A model generated the notes under the pieces. It ran no database searches, had not been told where the DNA came from, and saw nothing but the letters and a program-made list of their open reading frames with translations. This document shows positions 1 through 8,807 of a stretch of 64,000 bases of DNA, in pieces (the first letter of the stretch is position 1; the number at the start of each line of letters is the position of its first letter). The stretch comes from Faecalibacterium hattorii (GTDB lineage: Bacteria; Bacillota; Clostridia; Oscillospirales; Ruminococcaceae). The stretch lies in NCBI RefSeq assembly GCF_003287455.1, contig NZ_PRLC01000001.1, positions 124,001-188,000 on the forward strand, read 5' to 3'. The position numbers and the translations under genes were made by a program.

Positions 1-169
1 GGAGCATGGCAAGATACGCCGCCACATGCCCGCATTCGTGGAGGAACGCCGCCCACAGCCCGATGCGCAGAAAACCACTCGCGTCGAACCAGAGCAGCCC
101 ATACAAGATGCCGCAGAGCAGTACCGGGTCCCGGAACACAAACGGCCCGGCGCGGAGCGTCCGCTTCAT
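1..169 (-). CDS. M50-type (SpoIVFB-like) membrane metalloprotease, N-terminal fragment
   Basis: Only the first 56 codons lie in the window; the gene runs off the left edge. The fragment has a short basic N-terminus, a hydrophobic helix and the zinc motif HECGH (an HExxH site) followed by a second hydrophobic stretch, the arrangement of site-2 (M50) proteases. The start ATG overlaps the stop of the M23 gene upstream as ATGA, so the two are translationally coupled. An M23-domain gene followed by an M50 gene is the arrangement of spoIVFA-spoIVFB, which processes pro-sigma-K in spore formers. Family is well supported by the motif; the SpoIVFB identity is inferred from context. Confidence 0.7.
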   Translation of the reverse strand, partial: MKRTLRAGPFVFRDPVLLCGILYGLLWFDASGFLRIGLWAAFLHECGHVAAYLAML

Positions 170-735
170 GGCAGAGGAAGGGCGGCGGCGGGGTTCTGCC
201 GGACACCCTGCGTCAAAAATTCAAAGTGCAGGTGCGGCCCCGTCGCCCGGCCCGTCTGCCCGGCGGTGCCGAGGCACTCCCCCGCCCGGACGACTTCCCC
301 GGCCCGGACGTAGAGATACTGCATATGGGCATAGATCGTTTCCTGCCCGTCGGCGTGGGAAAGGCAGAGGTAGTTGCCGTAGGTCGCGCTGCGGCGGGCG
401 GCGGTCACGGTGCCCGCCAGCGCCGCCAACACCGGGGTTCCCTCTGCACAGGCAAGGTCCACGCCCCGGTGGAAGGTCTCGTCTCCGGTGAAGGGGTCTT
501 CCCGCCAGCCGTAGGCATCCGAAAGCCAGCAGCTCCCCGCCAGCGGGAAAGTCAGCGCCTGCGTGGGCTTGGCCACCTTGAGCGATGTTCCCGCCGGGGC
601 CCGCTGCGCCGCTTTCGCACAGGCCGGAAGCATGACCCCCGCCAGCAGCCCAAAGAGCAGCGCCGCTAATATCCCCACCGCTGCGCCCCTTCGAATGATT
701 TTCAACACCCCGGCTCGTCCTGTTTTTCTCTGCAT
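166..735 (-). CDS. M23 (LytM) metallopeptidase with N-terminal membrane anchor, SpoIVFA-like
   Basis: About 189 aa. The ATG at 735 is preceded by GGAGG at a 9-nt spacing, so the longer upstream frame is not used. A basic N-terminus is followed by one transmembrane helix (residues about 15-40), then a LytM fold with the zinc ligands apparently intact: HRGVD, and HLHFEF near the C-terminus. Such proteins cut peptidoglycan cross-bridges or act as scaffolds for an M50 protease. It overlaps the M50 gene by 4 bp. SpoIVFA has this anchor-plus-M23 architecture and is encoded next to SpoIVFB, so a SpoIVFA-like role is plausible, but a general cell-wall hydrolase cannot be excluded. Confidence 0.75.
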   Translation of the reverse strand: MQRKTGRAGVLKIIRRGAAVGILAALLFGLLAGVMLPACAKAAQRAPAGTSLKVAKPTQALTFPLAGSCWLSDAYGWREDPFTGDETFHRGVDLACAEGTPVLAALAGTVTAARRSATYGNYLCLSHADGQETIYAHMQYLYVRAGEVVRAGECLGTAGQTGRATGPHLHFEFLTQGVRQNPAAALPLP

Positions 736-787
736 CGTCTTGTTCCTCCGTCGGAACAGTGTATGCTGCGGCAAGGCAGCTGAGAAC

Positions 788-819
788 GCAAAAACACCCG
801 CAAGTCTCCCTGCGGGTGT
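788..819 (-). terminator. Rho-independent terminator of ppk
   Basis: On the minus strand ACACCCGCA and TGCGGGTGT form a perfect 9-bp stem with an 8-nt loop, followed by a T-run. It lies just after the ppk stop and before the M23 gene. Confidence 0.85.
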
Positions 820-827
820 CGGTTTCC

Positions 828-3167
828 TTATCTTCTTCTGGGGCGGAACCAGTTGTGGATCCGCTCAAAAAAGCTCTGACGCCCGTGCGATTCCGTGTGC
901 GGTGCCGGGCTTTGGGCCACAGGGTGCGGCTTTTCCGGGGCGGGCGGCACAGGCTGCGGCGCTTCGGGGGCCGGAGCCGGCTTCGGATTTGCTTCCGGCT
1001 TGGGCGGTATCTGGGGCGTCTCCGGGGCCTTGGGGGCGGCAGGAGCTTCCGGCTGCTTCGGCTGGGGCTGCGTCACGGCTTTGGAAGCCTCGGTATCGTG
1101 GCGGGTCCAATCGTCCTTCAGCAGGTCGTACATATCCATCTGGCCGTTGACCAGTTCTTCGCCGGGGGCGGATTTCACCTTCTGGTAACTGCCGTCGGCC
1201 CGCATCTCGCGGGCGTTGACGTTATCCCGCAGCTGGAGCTGCAAAATATCGCTGAGCTTCTGGATGAGAATGGGGTCTTCCACCCGGACGCCCACCTCCA
1301 CGCGGCACTCTGTGTTGCGGGTGAGGAAGTCGCCGGAGGCGATATAGATGCGGGTCTCGGTGCCGTCGTAGAAGCTGTAAATGCGGCCATGCTCCAAGTA
1401 GCGGCCCACAAGGCTGCGGATGTGAAGATTCTCGGTCTTGCCCGGCACCTCGGCACGGACGCAGCAGATACCGCGGACGATCATATCGATGCGGACCCCG
1501 GCGCAGCTTGCTTCCTGCAATTTCAGGATGATGTCACGATCCGAGATGGAGTTGTTCTTCAGGATCATGGACGCCGGGCGGCCCAGACGGGCGGCGGTGA
1601 TGACCCGGTCCATCTCGTCCAGCAGGACGCTCTTGAACCGCAGCGGGGCCACCAGCATTTTTTCGCTGGTCTCCGTCAGTTTCTGCACGGCGAGATTCTG
1701 GAAGACGTTGGACGCCTCCTCGCCGATGCCGTGGTCAGCGGTGATGAAGGAGTAATCGGTGTAGAGTTCGCTGGTCTTTTCGTTGTAGTTGCCGGTGCCG
1801 ATCTGGGTGATATAGCTGTAGCCCTGCGCACTCTTTTTGGTGATGAGGGTCAGCTTGGAGTGGACCTTGTAATCCTCGAAGCCATACAGCACGGTACAGC
1901 CCGCTTCCTCCAGCTGCTTCGACCAGTCGATGTTGTTCTGTTCGTCAAAGCGGGCGCGCAGCTCCACCAGCGCCACAACTTCCTTGCCATTTTCGGCTGC
2001 TTCCATCAGGGCCTGTACGATCTGGGACTCCCGCGCCATCCGGTACAGGGTCATCTTGATGGAGATGACGTCCGGGTCCTGCGCGGCCTTTTTCAGCATC
2101 GCGATGAAAGGCCGGATGGACTGGTACGGATAGCTGAGCAGCACATCGTGCTTCTGCACCTCGGCGGCGAGGTCGTACTCCGGCGGCGGCAGCATGGGCC
2201 GGGCCGAGGGGTAGAACAGCTCCGGGTGGCCGTCGGCCTCCATCTTGCCGGTGAGCTTATAGAAGAAGCTCAGGTCCAGCGGACTCTTCTGGGCAAACAC
2301 ACGCTTGTGCGTCAGTTCCAGCTTGCCGCAGAGGATGCGGACGATCTCCTGCGGGGCCGTCGGCGTGACCTGCAGACGGACAGCCGCCAGCTTGCGGCGG
2401 CGCTTGAGCAGATCGGCCATGATCTCACGGTAGTCGATGTCATGGTCCATCATCCCCTCTTTCACGTCGATGTCGGCGTTGCGGGTGACGCGGAAAAGGC
2501 ATTTTTCCTGCACAGCATCCTTGCCGAAGATGAGGGCCGCATAGTGCAGCACCAGCTCCTCGGTGAGGGCGAACTCGGTGTGGCCATCCCGGCGGACAAG
2601 CTGCAGCCGCTCCATCTGGCTGGAAATGGGGATCATGCCAAGGCTCTGGCCCTCTTTTTCCTTGAGCAGGACGCCGAGGTAGATCTCCTTATTGCGCAAA
2701 AACGGGAACGGGTGGCGGCTGTCCACGATCTGCGGGCTGAGGATGGGGAACAATTCGCTCTGGAAATACTTCTTCCAGAAATGCTCCTCCTCCTTGGAAA
2801 GAGCATCGAAGTCCACCTTTTTGTAGCCGCACGCCGCCAGATTTTCCAGCGCCTTCTCATAGTATTTGTCGCAGTCCTCCTGCAGATGAGCCGTCTTGGG
2901 CATGATGGCGGCCAACTGCTCCTCGGCGGTCATGTTCGTCTTGTTCTCGCGCTTGTCCCGCTCCTTTTTGGCGCGCATCAGGCTGGCCCGCTCTTGGAGC
3001 GAACCCACGCGCACCATGAAGAACTCGTCGAGATTGGAGCCATAGATCGCAAGGAACTTGAGCTGCTCCGCCAGCGGGACATTCTTATCCTTGCCCAGCA
3101 CGAGCACCCGGCGGTTGAAATCCAACCAGCTCAATTCGCGGTTGATGAAAATCGAATCCTCTTTCAT
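828..3167 (-). CDS. ppk1: Polyphosphate kinase 1 with proline-rich C-terminal tail
   Basis: 779 aa. Reversibly polymerises ATP gamma-phosphate into polyphosphate. The ATG at 3167 has AAGGGGAG upstream. The N-terminal domain starts INRELSWLDFN, typical of PPK1. The autophosphorylated histidine is in KVHSKLTLI (about residue 436), with the phospholipase-D-like core around it (arginine-rich ELRARFDEQ, GTGNYNEKT). Family members usually end near residue 690-700. Here about 70 further residues of Pro/Ala/Glu/Lys repeats follow (PKQPEAPAAPKAPETP and similar), closing with an aromatic and basic tip, WFRPRRR. The tail is unusual and may be a membrane- or polyanion-contacting appendage. A terminator follows, and a ComEA-like gene lies 26 bp upstream. 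Confidence 0.95.
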   Translation of the reverse strand: MKEDSIFINRELSWLDFNRRVLVLGKDKNVPLAEQLKFLAIYGSNLDEFFMVRVGSLQERASLMRAKKERDKRENKTNMTAEEQLAAIMPKTAHLQEDCDKYYEKALENLAACGYKKVDFDALSKEEEHFWKKYFQSELFPILSPQIVDSRHPFPFLRNKEIYLGVLLKEKEGQSLGMIPISSQMERLQLVRRDGHTEFALTEELVLHYAALIFGKDAVQEKCLFRVTRNADIDVKEGMMDHDIDYREIMADLLKRRRKLAAVRLQVTPTAPQEIVRILCGKLELTHKRVFAQKSPLDLSFFYKLTGKMEADGHPELFYPSARPMLPPPEYDLAAEVQKHDVLLSYPYQSIRPFIAMLKKAAQDPDVISIKMTLYRMARESQIVQALMEAAENGKEVVALVELRARFDEQNNIDWSKQLEEAGCTVLYGFEDYKVHSKLTLITKKSAQGYSYITQIGTGNYNEKTSELYTDYSFITADHGIGEEASNVFQNLAVQKLTETSEKMLVAPLRFKSVLLDEMDRVITAARLGRPASMILKNNSISDRDIILKLQEASCAGVRIDMIVRGICCVRAEVPGKTENLHIRSLVGRYLEHGRIYSFYDGTETRIYIASGDFLTRNTECRVEVGVRVEDPILIQKLSDILQLQLRDNVNAREMRADGSYQKVKSAPGEELVNGQMDMYDLLKDDWTRHDTEASKAVTQPQPKQPEAPAAPKAPETPQIPPKPEANPKPAPAPEAPQPVPPAPEKPHPVAQSPAPHTESHGRQSFFERIHNWFRPRRR

Positions 3168-3193
3168 AGTTACTCCCCTTTTTCTGGGTTTGT

Positions 3194-3547
3194 TCAGCTC
3201 ACATAGGCCAGCTCTGCCCACGACGCCACCATGTTTTCGGTCAGGCCCGGCACCGCGGCGGCATCCTCGACCCGCCGGAAGGGGCCATGCGCCTCACGGT
3301 AGTCGAGGATCGCCTGTGCCCGCTTTTCGCCTACGCCCGGCAGGATGCAGAGCGTTTCGAAGTCGGCAGTGTTCAGATCCACCCGGAGCGATTGGAGCAG
3401 CGGCGTCTGGGGCGCGGGGTCTGACTTTGCCTTGGGCGGCGCATACCAGAAGGCCAGCGCCACGCACAGGGCCGCCGCCAACACGGCGCAGAGCAGAAAT
3501 ACCCGCTCGTGCCGCTTTCCGGCTTTCTGAGAACTGGTTTCTCCCAT
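3194..3547 (-). CDS. ComEA-like helix-hairpin-helix DNA-binding protein
   Basis: 117 aa. A single transmembrane helix (residues about 16-36) is followed by a short linker and a ComEA-type helix-hairpin-helix pair: VDLNTADFETLCILPGVG, then a second hairpin around AAVPGLTENM. In competent bacteria ComEA binds incoming DNA outside the membrane. This copy lacks the longer SLBB/linker region of full ComEA proteins and no comEC is nearby, so a role in DNA uptake is only suggested. GGAGG lies 13 nt before the ATG, a somewhat long spacing. The gene lies between the HAD gene and ppk. Confidence 0.8.
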   Translation of the reverse strand: MGETSSQKAGKRHERVFLLCAVLAAALCVALAFWYAPPKAKSDPAPQTPLLQSLRVDLNTADFETLCILPGVGEKRAQAILDYREAHGPFRRVEDAAAVPGLTENMVASWAELAYVS

Positions 3548-3565
3548 TGTACCCGACTTTCCTCC

Positions 3566-3603
3566 AAAAAGAAAGCCCCCTGCACAAAGTATACAAGGAG
3601 CTT
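3566..3603 (-). terminator. Probable terminator after the HAD gene
   Basis: On the minus strand AAGCTCC and GGGGCTT pair (one G-U) around a long loop, followed by TTTCTTTTT. The loop contains TATACT, which could instead serve as a -10 element for the comEA-like gene. Confidence 0.5.
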
Positions 3604-3617
3604 ACAAAATCTTTACG

Positions 3618-4451
3618 TTACGCGAACTTTTCGGCCGCACGCACCATGCCGTACAGCAGTTCCGCCGCCGCACCGGCATCGTGGTCGGTGAGGGTCGTCT
3701 GCTTGGCGGCAAGGCGCAGCTCTGCCGGGGCGTCGGCGGGGACGACGCTGTTCCCCGCCAGTTGGACCAGCTCGGTCATCTGGGTGCAGTCTGCCAGAAC
3801 GGTCAGCTGCTCGGCAGAGTAGCCAGCGGGCGGGCAGACAGCGTTCAGCATAGCCGTGCCGGACACACCGCCCGGCAGCAGGGCCACCACATCCGGGGCC
3901 ATCCGCTCGGCGCGGAGGGTCACGGTCGCTTCACCCAGCGTTTTTTCCAGCAGAGCGGTCAGGGGCACCTGCTTTTTGTCCTGATAGAACAGGATGCGCA
4001 GAACCTCCTCGCCCCTGACATCCGCCGCGTTGCTCAGCACGAAGCTGGTCCACTCCTGCCGCAGGTGGGCTTCCAGCGCTTCGCTCATCCGCACCACGCG
4101 GGTAGTGCCGTCCCGCATCTGGAACGCGATGCCGATGCCGGGCGCAGCGGGCAGAACCTTCAGGACGGAATCTTCCATCCCGGCAAAGCTGCACAGCGCC
4201 GTGCCGCTGCCCTCCGCAAAATTATAGGCCAGAATGCCGCCGCAGACCAGCGCAGGTGCACTGAGCCGCACTCCGCCCAGCAGAGAACGCACGACTTTCG
4301 GCGACCGCTGGGAGTAGACGGTCAGCTTGCCGCCGCGGCTGGCAAACAATTGCAGCACATCCCGGTGGAGCTGGGGCAGATTGCCCTCGGCATTCAGCAG
4401 CAGATTGTCCAGATCGCAGAGGACCAATGTATTTTCGATGGAATTGCTCAT
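3618..4451 (-). CDS. Cof-like HAD-superfamily hydrolase, degenerate motif IV
   Basis: 277 aa. The HAD nucleophile motif is present as LCDLDNLLL (both aspartates kept, N in place of the usual G). A type IIB cap of about 100 residues follows. Where Cof phosphatases have GDxxND, this protein reads ADCTQM, keeping one Mg-binding aspartate but losing the ND pair. It may therefore be a weak phosphatase or a binding protein. The ATG overlaps the rluD stop as ATGA, so it is the fourth gene of the ileS-lspA-rluD operon. Substrate unknown. Confidence 0.75.
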   Translation of the reverse strand: MSNSIENTLVLCDLDNLLLNAEGNLPQLHRDVLQLFASRGGKLTVYSQRSPKVVRSLLGGVRLSAPALVCGGILAYNFAEGSGTALCSFAGMEDSVLKVLPAAPGIGIAFQMRDGTTRVVRMSEALEAHLRQEWTSFVLSNAADVRGEEVLRILFYQDKKQVPLTALLEKTLGEATVTLRAERMAPDVVALLPGGVSGTAMLNAVCPPAGYSAEQLTVLADCTQMTELVQLAGNSVVPADAPAELRLAAKQTTLTDHDAGAAAELLYGMVRAAEKFA

Positions 4452-5392
4452 TCGTTGTTTCCTCCTGTGCGCTGACGGAGCGTGGTCAGAAAGCGGGTGA
4501 AGTAATCCGGCAGTTCGGAATCGAACCGCAGATGCTCCCCCGTGATGGGGTGGATGAAGCCCAGCGTTTTGGCGTGCAGACACTGGCCGTGGAGGCTTGT
4601 GATGCAGTTGTGGGGGCCGTAGACGGGGTCGCCCGCCACCGGGTGATGGATGGACGCCATGTGGACGCGGATCTGGTGGGTGCGGCCTGTTTTCAGGCGG
4701 CACTCCAGCATCGTGAACTCGCCCAGCCGCTCCAGCACCTTGTAGCCGGTGTAGGCGTACTTGGTGTGGGGCTCGGTGGACGGGTAGACGGCCATCTTCT
4801 TCCGGTCGGTCTTGGAGCGGCCGAGGTTCGATTCCACGAAGCCCTCGTCCTGCGCAAAGCCGCCGTAGACGATGGTGTTGTAGGCCCGCTCGACGCTGTG
4901 GACCGCCATCTGCTGCGACAGGCCGATGTGGGTGGCGTCGTCCTTCGCCACCACGAGAAGGCCGCTGGTGTCCTTGTCGATGCGGTGGACGATGCCGGGG
5001 CGGATCTCGCCGCCGATGCCGGAAAGGCTCCCCTTGCAGTGCCACAGCAGCGCATTGACAAGGGTACCGTCCGGGTTGCCGGGGGCCGGGTGGACCACCA
5101 TGCCCTTGGGCTTGTTCACCACCAGAAGATGCGCATCCTCGTAAACAATGTCCAGCGGGATCTCCTGCGGCACAGCCTCGATGGGCCTTGCGTCCGGGAT
5201 CTCCATCAGGATGACATCCCCCGCCTTGAGCTTCAGGCTCTTGGCCGGGGCCTTGCCGTTGCACAGCACATGACCTTCGGCCACAAGGGCTTGCAGCGCA
5301 CTGCGGGAGAGGCCGGTGTCCTCGCCGCTCAGAAAGCGGTCGATGCGCTGGCCCGCACCCTCGGCTTCGACGATAAATTCACGCTGTTCCAT
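4448..5392 (-). CDS. rluD: RluD-family 23S rRNA pseudouridine synthase
   Basis: 314 aa. It has an N-terminal S4 RNA-binding domain (residues about 15-75) and a RluA/RluD catalytic domain. The catalytic aspartate is in HRIDKDTSG near residue 139, and the substrate loop reads KTGRTHQIRVH. The family isomerises uridines in helix 69 of 23S rRNA. It follows lspA by 3 bp, matching the conserved lspA-rluD (ylyB) pair of Firmicutes, and is coupled to the HAD gene. Site specificity among RluA-family members cannot be read from sequence alone. Confidence 0.92.
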   Translation of the reverse strand: MEQREFIVEAEGAGQRIDRFLSGEDTGLSRSALQALVAEGHVLCNGKAPAKSLKLKAGDVILMEIPDARPIEAVPQEIPLDIVYEDAHLLVVNKPKGMVVHPAPGNPDGTLVNALLWHCKGSLSGIGGEIRPGIVHRIDKDTSGLLVVAKDDATHIGLSQQMAVHSVERAYNTIVYGGFAQDEGFVESNLGRSKTDRKKMAVYPSTEPHTKYAYTGYKVLERLGEFTMLECRLKTGRTHQIRVHMASIHHPVAGDPVYGPHNCITSLHGQCLHAKTLGFIHPITGEHLRFDSELPDYFTRFLTTLRQRTGGNNE

Positions 5393-5395
5393 GGG

Positions 5396-5872
5396 TCACT
5401 GCTCCTTTGCGCTGTCCTCGTGCAGCTCCTCCAGAAAGATGACCAGCACCCAGAGCGCCACGCCCACACAGACGCAGATATCCGCGAAGTTGAAGACGGC
5501 GAAGCGCATGAACAGCACGTTGATATAATCCACGACCTCGCCGTTCAGCACCCGGTCGATCAGGTTGCCGATGCCGCCGCCCAGCACGAGGATCAGTGCT
5601 GCCTGCTGCAAGCGGTTGTTCCGGCTGCGGAAGAAGAGCCAGTAGGCCACGAGGAGCAGCGCTGCGCTGGTGGCGATGATCAGAAACAGCTGCTTGCCGC
5701 TGAGCAGACTGAACGCCATGCCCTGATTGAGCACGAACCGCAGTTCCACCACATGCGGGATCAGCGGCATAGCCCCTACGGGCTGCAAAACGCTCACCGC
5801 CCACGCCTTGATGGCCTGATCTGCGCCGATCAGCGCCGCCACGCACAGCAGATTGAAGATAACAAATGCCAT
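5396..5872 (-). CDS. lspA: Lipoprotein signal peptidase (signal peptidase II)
   Basis: 158 aa from the ATG at 5872, which has GGGAGG upstream; an in-frame extension to 5920 lacks a ribosome site. Four transmembrane helices are visible. Family motifs are [17 protein letters not shown] (first catalytic Asp) and FAVFNFADI (second catalytic Asp). It cleaves the signal peptide from diacylglyceryl-modified prolipoproteins such as the sialic-acid binding protein encoded at 33.8 kb. It lies between the ileS terminator and rluD, so lspA-rluD-HAD can form a separate unit. Confidence 0.97.
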   Translation of the reverse strand: MAFVIFNLLCVAALIGADQAIKAWAVSVLQPVGAMPLIPHVVELRFVLNQGMAFSLLSGKQLFLIIATSAALLLVAYWLFFRSRNNRLQQAALILVLGGGIGNLIDRVLNGEVVDYINVLFMRFAVFNFADICVCVGVALWVLVIFLEELHEDSAKEQ

Positions 5873-5918
5873 AACGAATCCTCCCAACGGCGGAAGGGCC
5901 CGCCGGTTTTCTGATACC

Positions 5919-5954
5919 AAAAAGCGGCGCTCCCCTGCTCGAAAGGAGCGCCGC
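5919..5954 (-). terminator. Terminator downstream of ileS
   Basis: Perfect 10-bp stem GCGGCGCTCC / GGAGCGCCGC followed on the minus strand by TTTTT. Confidence 0.9.
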
Positions 5955-5973
5955 AGCGTTCAAAAGTTTTTGC

Positions 5974-8769
5974 TTAGCCTTCGACCACGCTTGCGCAGCG
6001 CGCGCAGAGGGTGGGGTGAGCCGGGTGGGTGCCGATGTCTGCGGAGTACTTCCAGCAGCGCTCGCACTTGTCGCCGGTGGCGTGTGCAGCAGCAATGCCC
6101 AGACCCTCGACTGCGGAGGCAGCGCCGCCCTCGCCCTTGACCAGCTCCACGTGGGAGACGATCATCAGGTCGGCCAGCTCGTCCATGGGGATGCTGTTCA
6201 GCAGGTCATAGACGGCATCGCCGCAGTACAGGGTGACGGAAGCTTCCAGCGAAGCACCGATAGTCTTCTCGGCACGGGCCTGTTCCAGCACCTTCTTGAC
6301 CTCGTCGCGGACAGCGATGAGCTGATTCCACTTGGCCTTGAAGGCGTCGTCGGCTGCGTACTCGCCCGCCTTGGGCATATCCTCGAAGACGACGTACTTG
6401 TTCATGCCCTCGGTCTTGGGCAGGAAGTCCCAGATCTCCTGACTGGTGAAGCAGAGGATGGGGGCGATGATCTTGTCCAGAGCGACGAGGATCTTGTACA
6501 TGGTGGTCTGTGCTGCGCGGCGGGCTGCGCCGTTGGTGCAGTACAGGCGATCCTTGGTGACGTCCAGATAGAAGTTGGACATGGCCACGACGCAGAAGTT
6601 GTAAACGGCGTGGTAGACCTTGTTGAAGTCATAGACCGCATAGCCGTTATGCGCATTGACGATCAGATCGTCCAGCGCGGCCAGTGCCCAGCGGTCGATC
6701 TCCTGCAGCTGGTCGTCGGCGACACAGTCGGTATTGGGATCGAAACCGTCGAGGTTGCCCAGAATGAAGCGGGCGGTGTTGCGGATCTTGCGGTATGCCT
6801 CGCTCAACTGCTTGAAGATATTCTTGCCGGCACGCACATCGACGGTGTAATCGGAAGAAGCGACCCACAGGCGGATGATATCGGCGCCGTAGTCCTTGAT
6901 GATCTCGCTGGGCTCCACGCCGTTGCCGGCGCTCTTGTGCATCTGCTTGCCCTGCTCGTCCACGACCCAGCCGTGGCACAGAACGGACTTGTACGGTGCG
7001 CAGCCCTTGGAGGCAACGCTGGTCAGCAGACTGGACTGGAACCAGCCGCGGAACTGGTCGCCGCCCTCCATATACATATCGGCCGGGAACTTCAGCTCCG
7101 GGCGCTCCTCCAGAACGGCGGCGTGGGTGGAACCGGAATCGAACCAGACGTCCATGATATCGGTGTCCTTGATCCACTCGGAAGCGCCGCACTTCTCGCA
7201 GACTTCCCCTGCGGGGATGATCTGCTCGGCTTCGTACTTATACCAAGCGTCGGAGCCCTCCTTGCGGAACAGCTCGCTGACGGCCTTGATGGTGGCATCG
7301 GTGATATGGTAAGCGCCGCACTTCTTGCAGTAGAAGGCCGGGATGGGCACGCCCCAAGTGCGCTGGCGGCTGATGCACCAGTCGTTGCGGTCGCGAACCA
7401 TGCCCTTCATGCGGTCGTGGCCCCAATCGGGCATCCACTGCACGGTGTCGATGGCCTTGTAAACATCCTCACGGAACTTGGCCACGGAGCAGAACCACTG
7501 CTCGGTGGCGCGGAAGATGATGGGGTGGTGGCAGCGCCAGCAGTGCGGATACTGGTGCTTGATGTGCACCTGACCCATGACGGCACCGGACTCCGTCAGG
7601 TCGGCCAGAATGGTCTTGTTGGCCGCCCAGACGCGCTGACCGGCGTACTTGCCGGCGAGGTCGGTCAGGTAGCCGCCATCGTCCACGGGGACGGTGATGG
7701 GCACCTGCGGATACTTCTGGCAGACGTTGAAGTCATCGACGCCGTGGCCGCCAGCGGTGTGGACGCAGCCAGAGCCGCTTTCCAGCGTGACGTGGTCGCC
7801 AAGGATGACCCAGCCTTCCTTGGGCAGGTAGACGTGCTGATAACGCATCAGCTCGAACTCTGCGCCGCTGACCGGCTCGCCCACCACCTCATACTCGGTG
7901 ATATGGCAAGCGTCCATGACGCTCTTGACCAGCTCGGTGGCCATGATGTGATACTCCTCGCCGATCTTGACGAAGGAATACTCGAACTGACCGTTCAGGC
8001 AGATGGCCTCGTTGGCGGGCAGGGTCCAAGTGGTCGTGGTCCAGATCACGAAGTAGGTCTTATCCATCGGGATGCCGTGCTTTGCCAGCACGCCGTTGGG
8101 GTCCTGCGTGACGTGGAAGCGGACGAAGATGGAATCGCAGTCGTCCTCGCCGTACTCGATCTCAGCCTCAGCCAGAGCGGTGCGGCAGTCCGGGCACCAG
8201 TACACGGGCTTCAGGCCCTTGTAGATATAGCCCTTCTTGGCCATCTCGCCGAAGATCTCGATCTGGCGTGCCTCGAACTCCGGCTTCAGGGTCAGATAGG
8301 GGTGCTCGAAGTCGCCGATGACGCCCAAACGCTTGAACTGGTCGCTCATGATGTCAATGTGCTCAGTGGCGAACTTTTCGCAGATCTGGCGCAGCTCCAG
8401 CTTGGAGATGTCCTTCTTCTTCTCGCCGACGGAGGACAGAGCCTTCAGCTCGATGGGCAGACCATGGGTATCAAAGCCGGGCACATAGGGAGCCTGATAG
8501 CCCTCCATGTTCTTGTCGCGGATGATGATATCCTTGATGATCTTGTTCAGGGCCGTGCCCATGTGGATGTTGCCGTTTGCATACGGAGGGCCGTCGTGCA
8601 GGACAAACTTGGGCTTGCCGTCGTTGTGCTTGATGAGGTTGTTGTACAGGTCGTTGTCCTCCCAGTCCTTGAGCATCACAGGCTCCTTCTTGGGCAGACC
8701 TGCACGCATCTCAAACAGAGTCTTGGGCAGATTCAACGTACTGTCGTACTGAGACTTATTCTTAGCCAA
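5974..8769 (-). CDS. ileS: Isoleucyl-tRNA synthetase
   Basis: 931 aa, class I synthetase. The HIGH signature is GNIHMG (residues about 66-71), the KMSKS loop reads KQMHKS, and the CP1 editing domain lies between. The C-terminus carries a zinc ribbon with CERCW and CARC pairs. The start codon is TTG at 8769 with GAGGAG about 10 nt upstream. It lies 38 bp downstream of divIVA, the usual position in Clostridia. There is no room for a T-box leader in this gap, so ileS is presumably expressed from the sepF-divIVA transcript. Confidence 0.97.
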   Translation of the reverse strand: MAKNKSQYDSTLNLPKTLFEMRAGLPKKEPVMLKDWEDNDLYNNLIKHNDGKPKFVLHDGPPYANGNIHMGTALNKIIKDIIIRDKNMEGYQAPYVPGFDTHGLPIELKALSSVGEKKKDISKLELRQICEKFATEHIDIMSDQFKRLGVIGDFEHPYLTLKPEFEARQIEIFGEMAKKGYIYKGLKPVYWCPDCRTALAEAEIEYGEDDCDSIFVRFHVTQDPNGVLAKHGIPMDKTYFVIWTTTTWTLPANEAICLNGQFEYSFVKIGEEYHIMATELVKSVMDACHITEYEVVGEPVSGAEFELMRYQHVYLPKEGWVILGDHVTLESGSGCVHTAGGHGVDDFNVCQKYPQVPITVPVDDGGYLTDLAGKYAGQRVWAANKTILADLTESGAVMGQVHIKHQYPHCWRCHHPIIFRATEQWFCSVAKFREDVYKAIDTVQWMPDWGHDRMKGMVRDRNDWCISRQRTWGVPIPAFYCKKCGAYHITDATIKAVSELFRKEGSDAWYKYEAEQIIPAGEVCEKCGASEWIKDTDIMDVWFDSGSTHAAVLEERPELKFPADMYMEGGDQFRGWFQSSLLTSVASKGCAPYKSVLCHGWVVDEQGKQMHKSAGNGVEPSEIIKDYGADIIRLWVASSDYTVDVRAGKNIFKQLSEAYRKIRNTARFILGNLDGFDPNTDCVADDQLQEIDRWALAALDDLIVNAHNGYAVYDFNKVYHAVYNFCVVAMSNFYLDVTKDRLYCTNGAARRAAQTTMYKILVALDKIIAPILCFTSQEIWDFLPKTEGMNKYVVFEDMPKAGEYAADDAFKAKWNQLIAVRDEVKKVLEQARAEKTIGASLEASVTLYCGDAVYDLLNSIPMDELADLMIVSHVELVKGEGGAASAVEGLGIAAAHATGDKCERCWKYSADIGTHPAHPTLCARCASVVEG

Positions 8770-8807
8770 TGGTTACACACTCCTCTAATTTACTAAAATG
8801 CTTGGGA

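Noticed and set aside
759-3206. Very long open frame antisense to ppk, with similar antisense frames opposite ileS, mutS and the ABC genes
   Set aside because: These shadow frames come from high GC at third positions. Composition is not protein-like and there are no ribosome sites.
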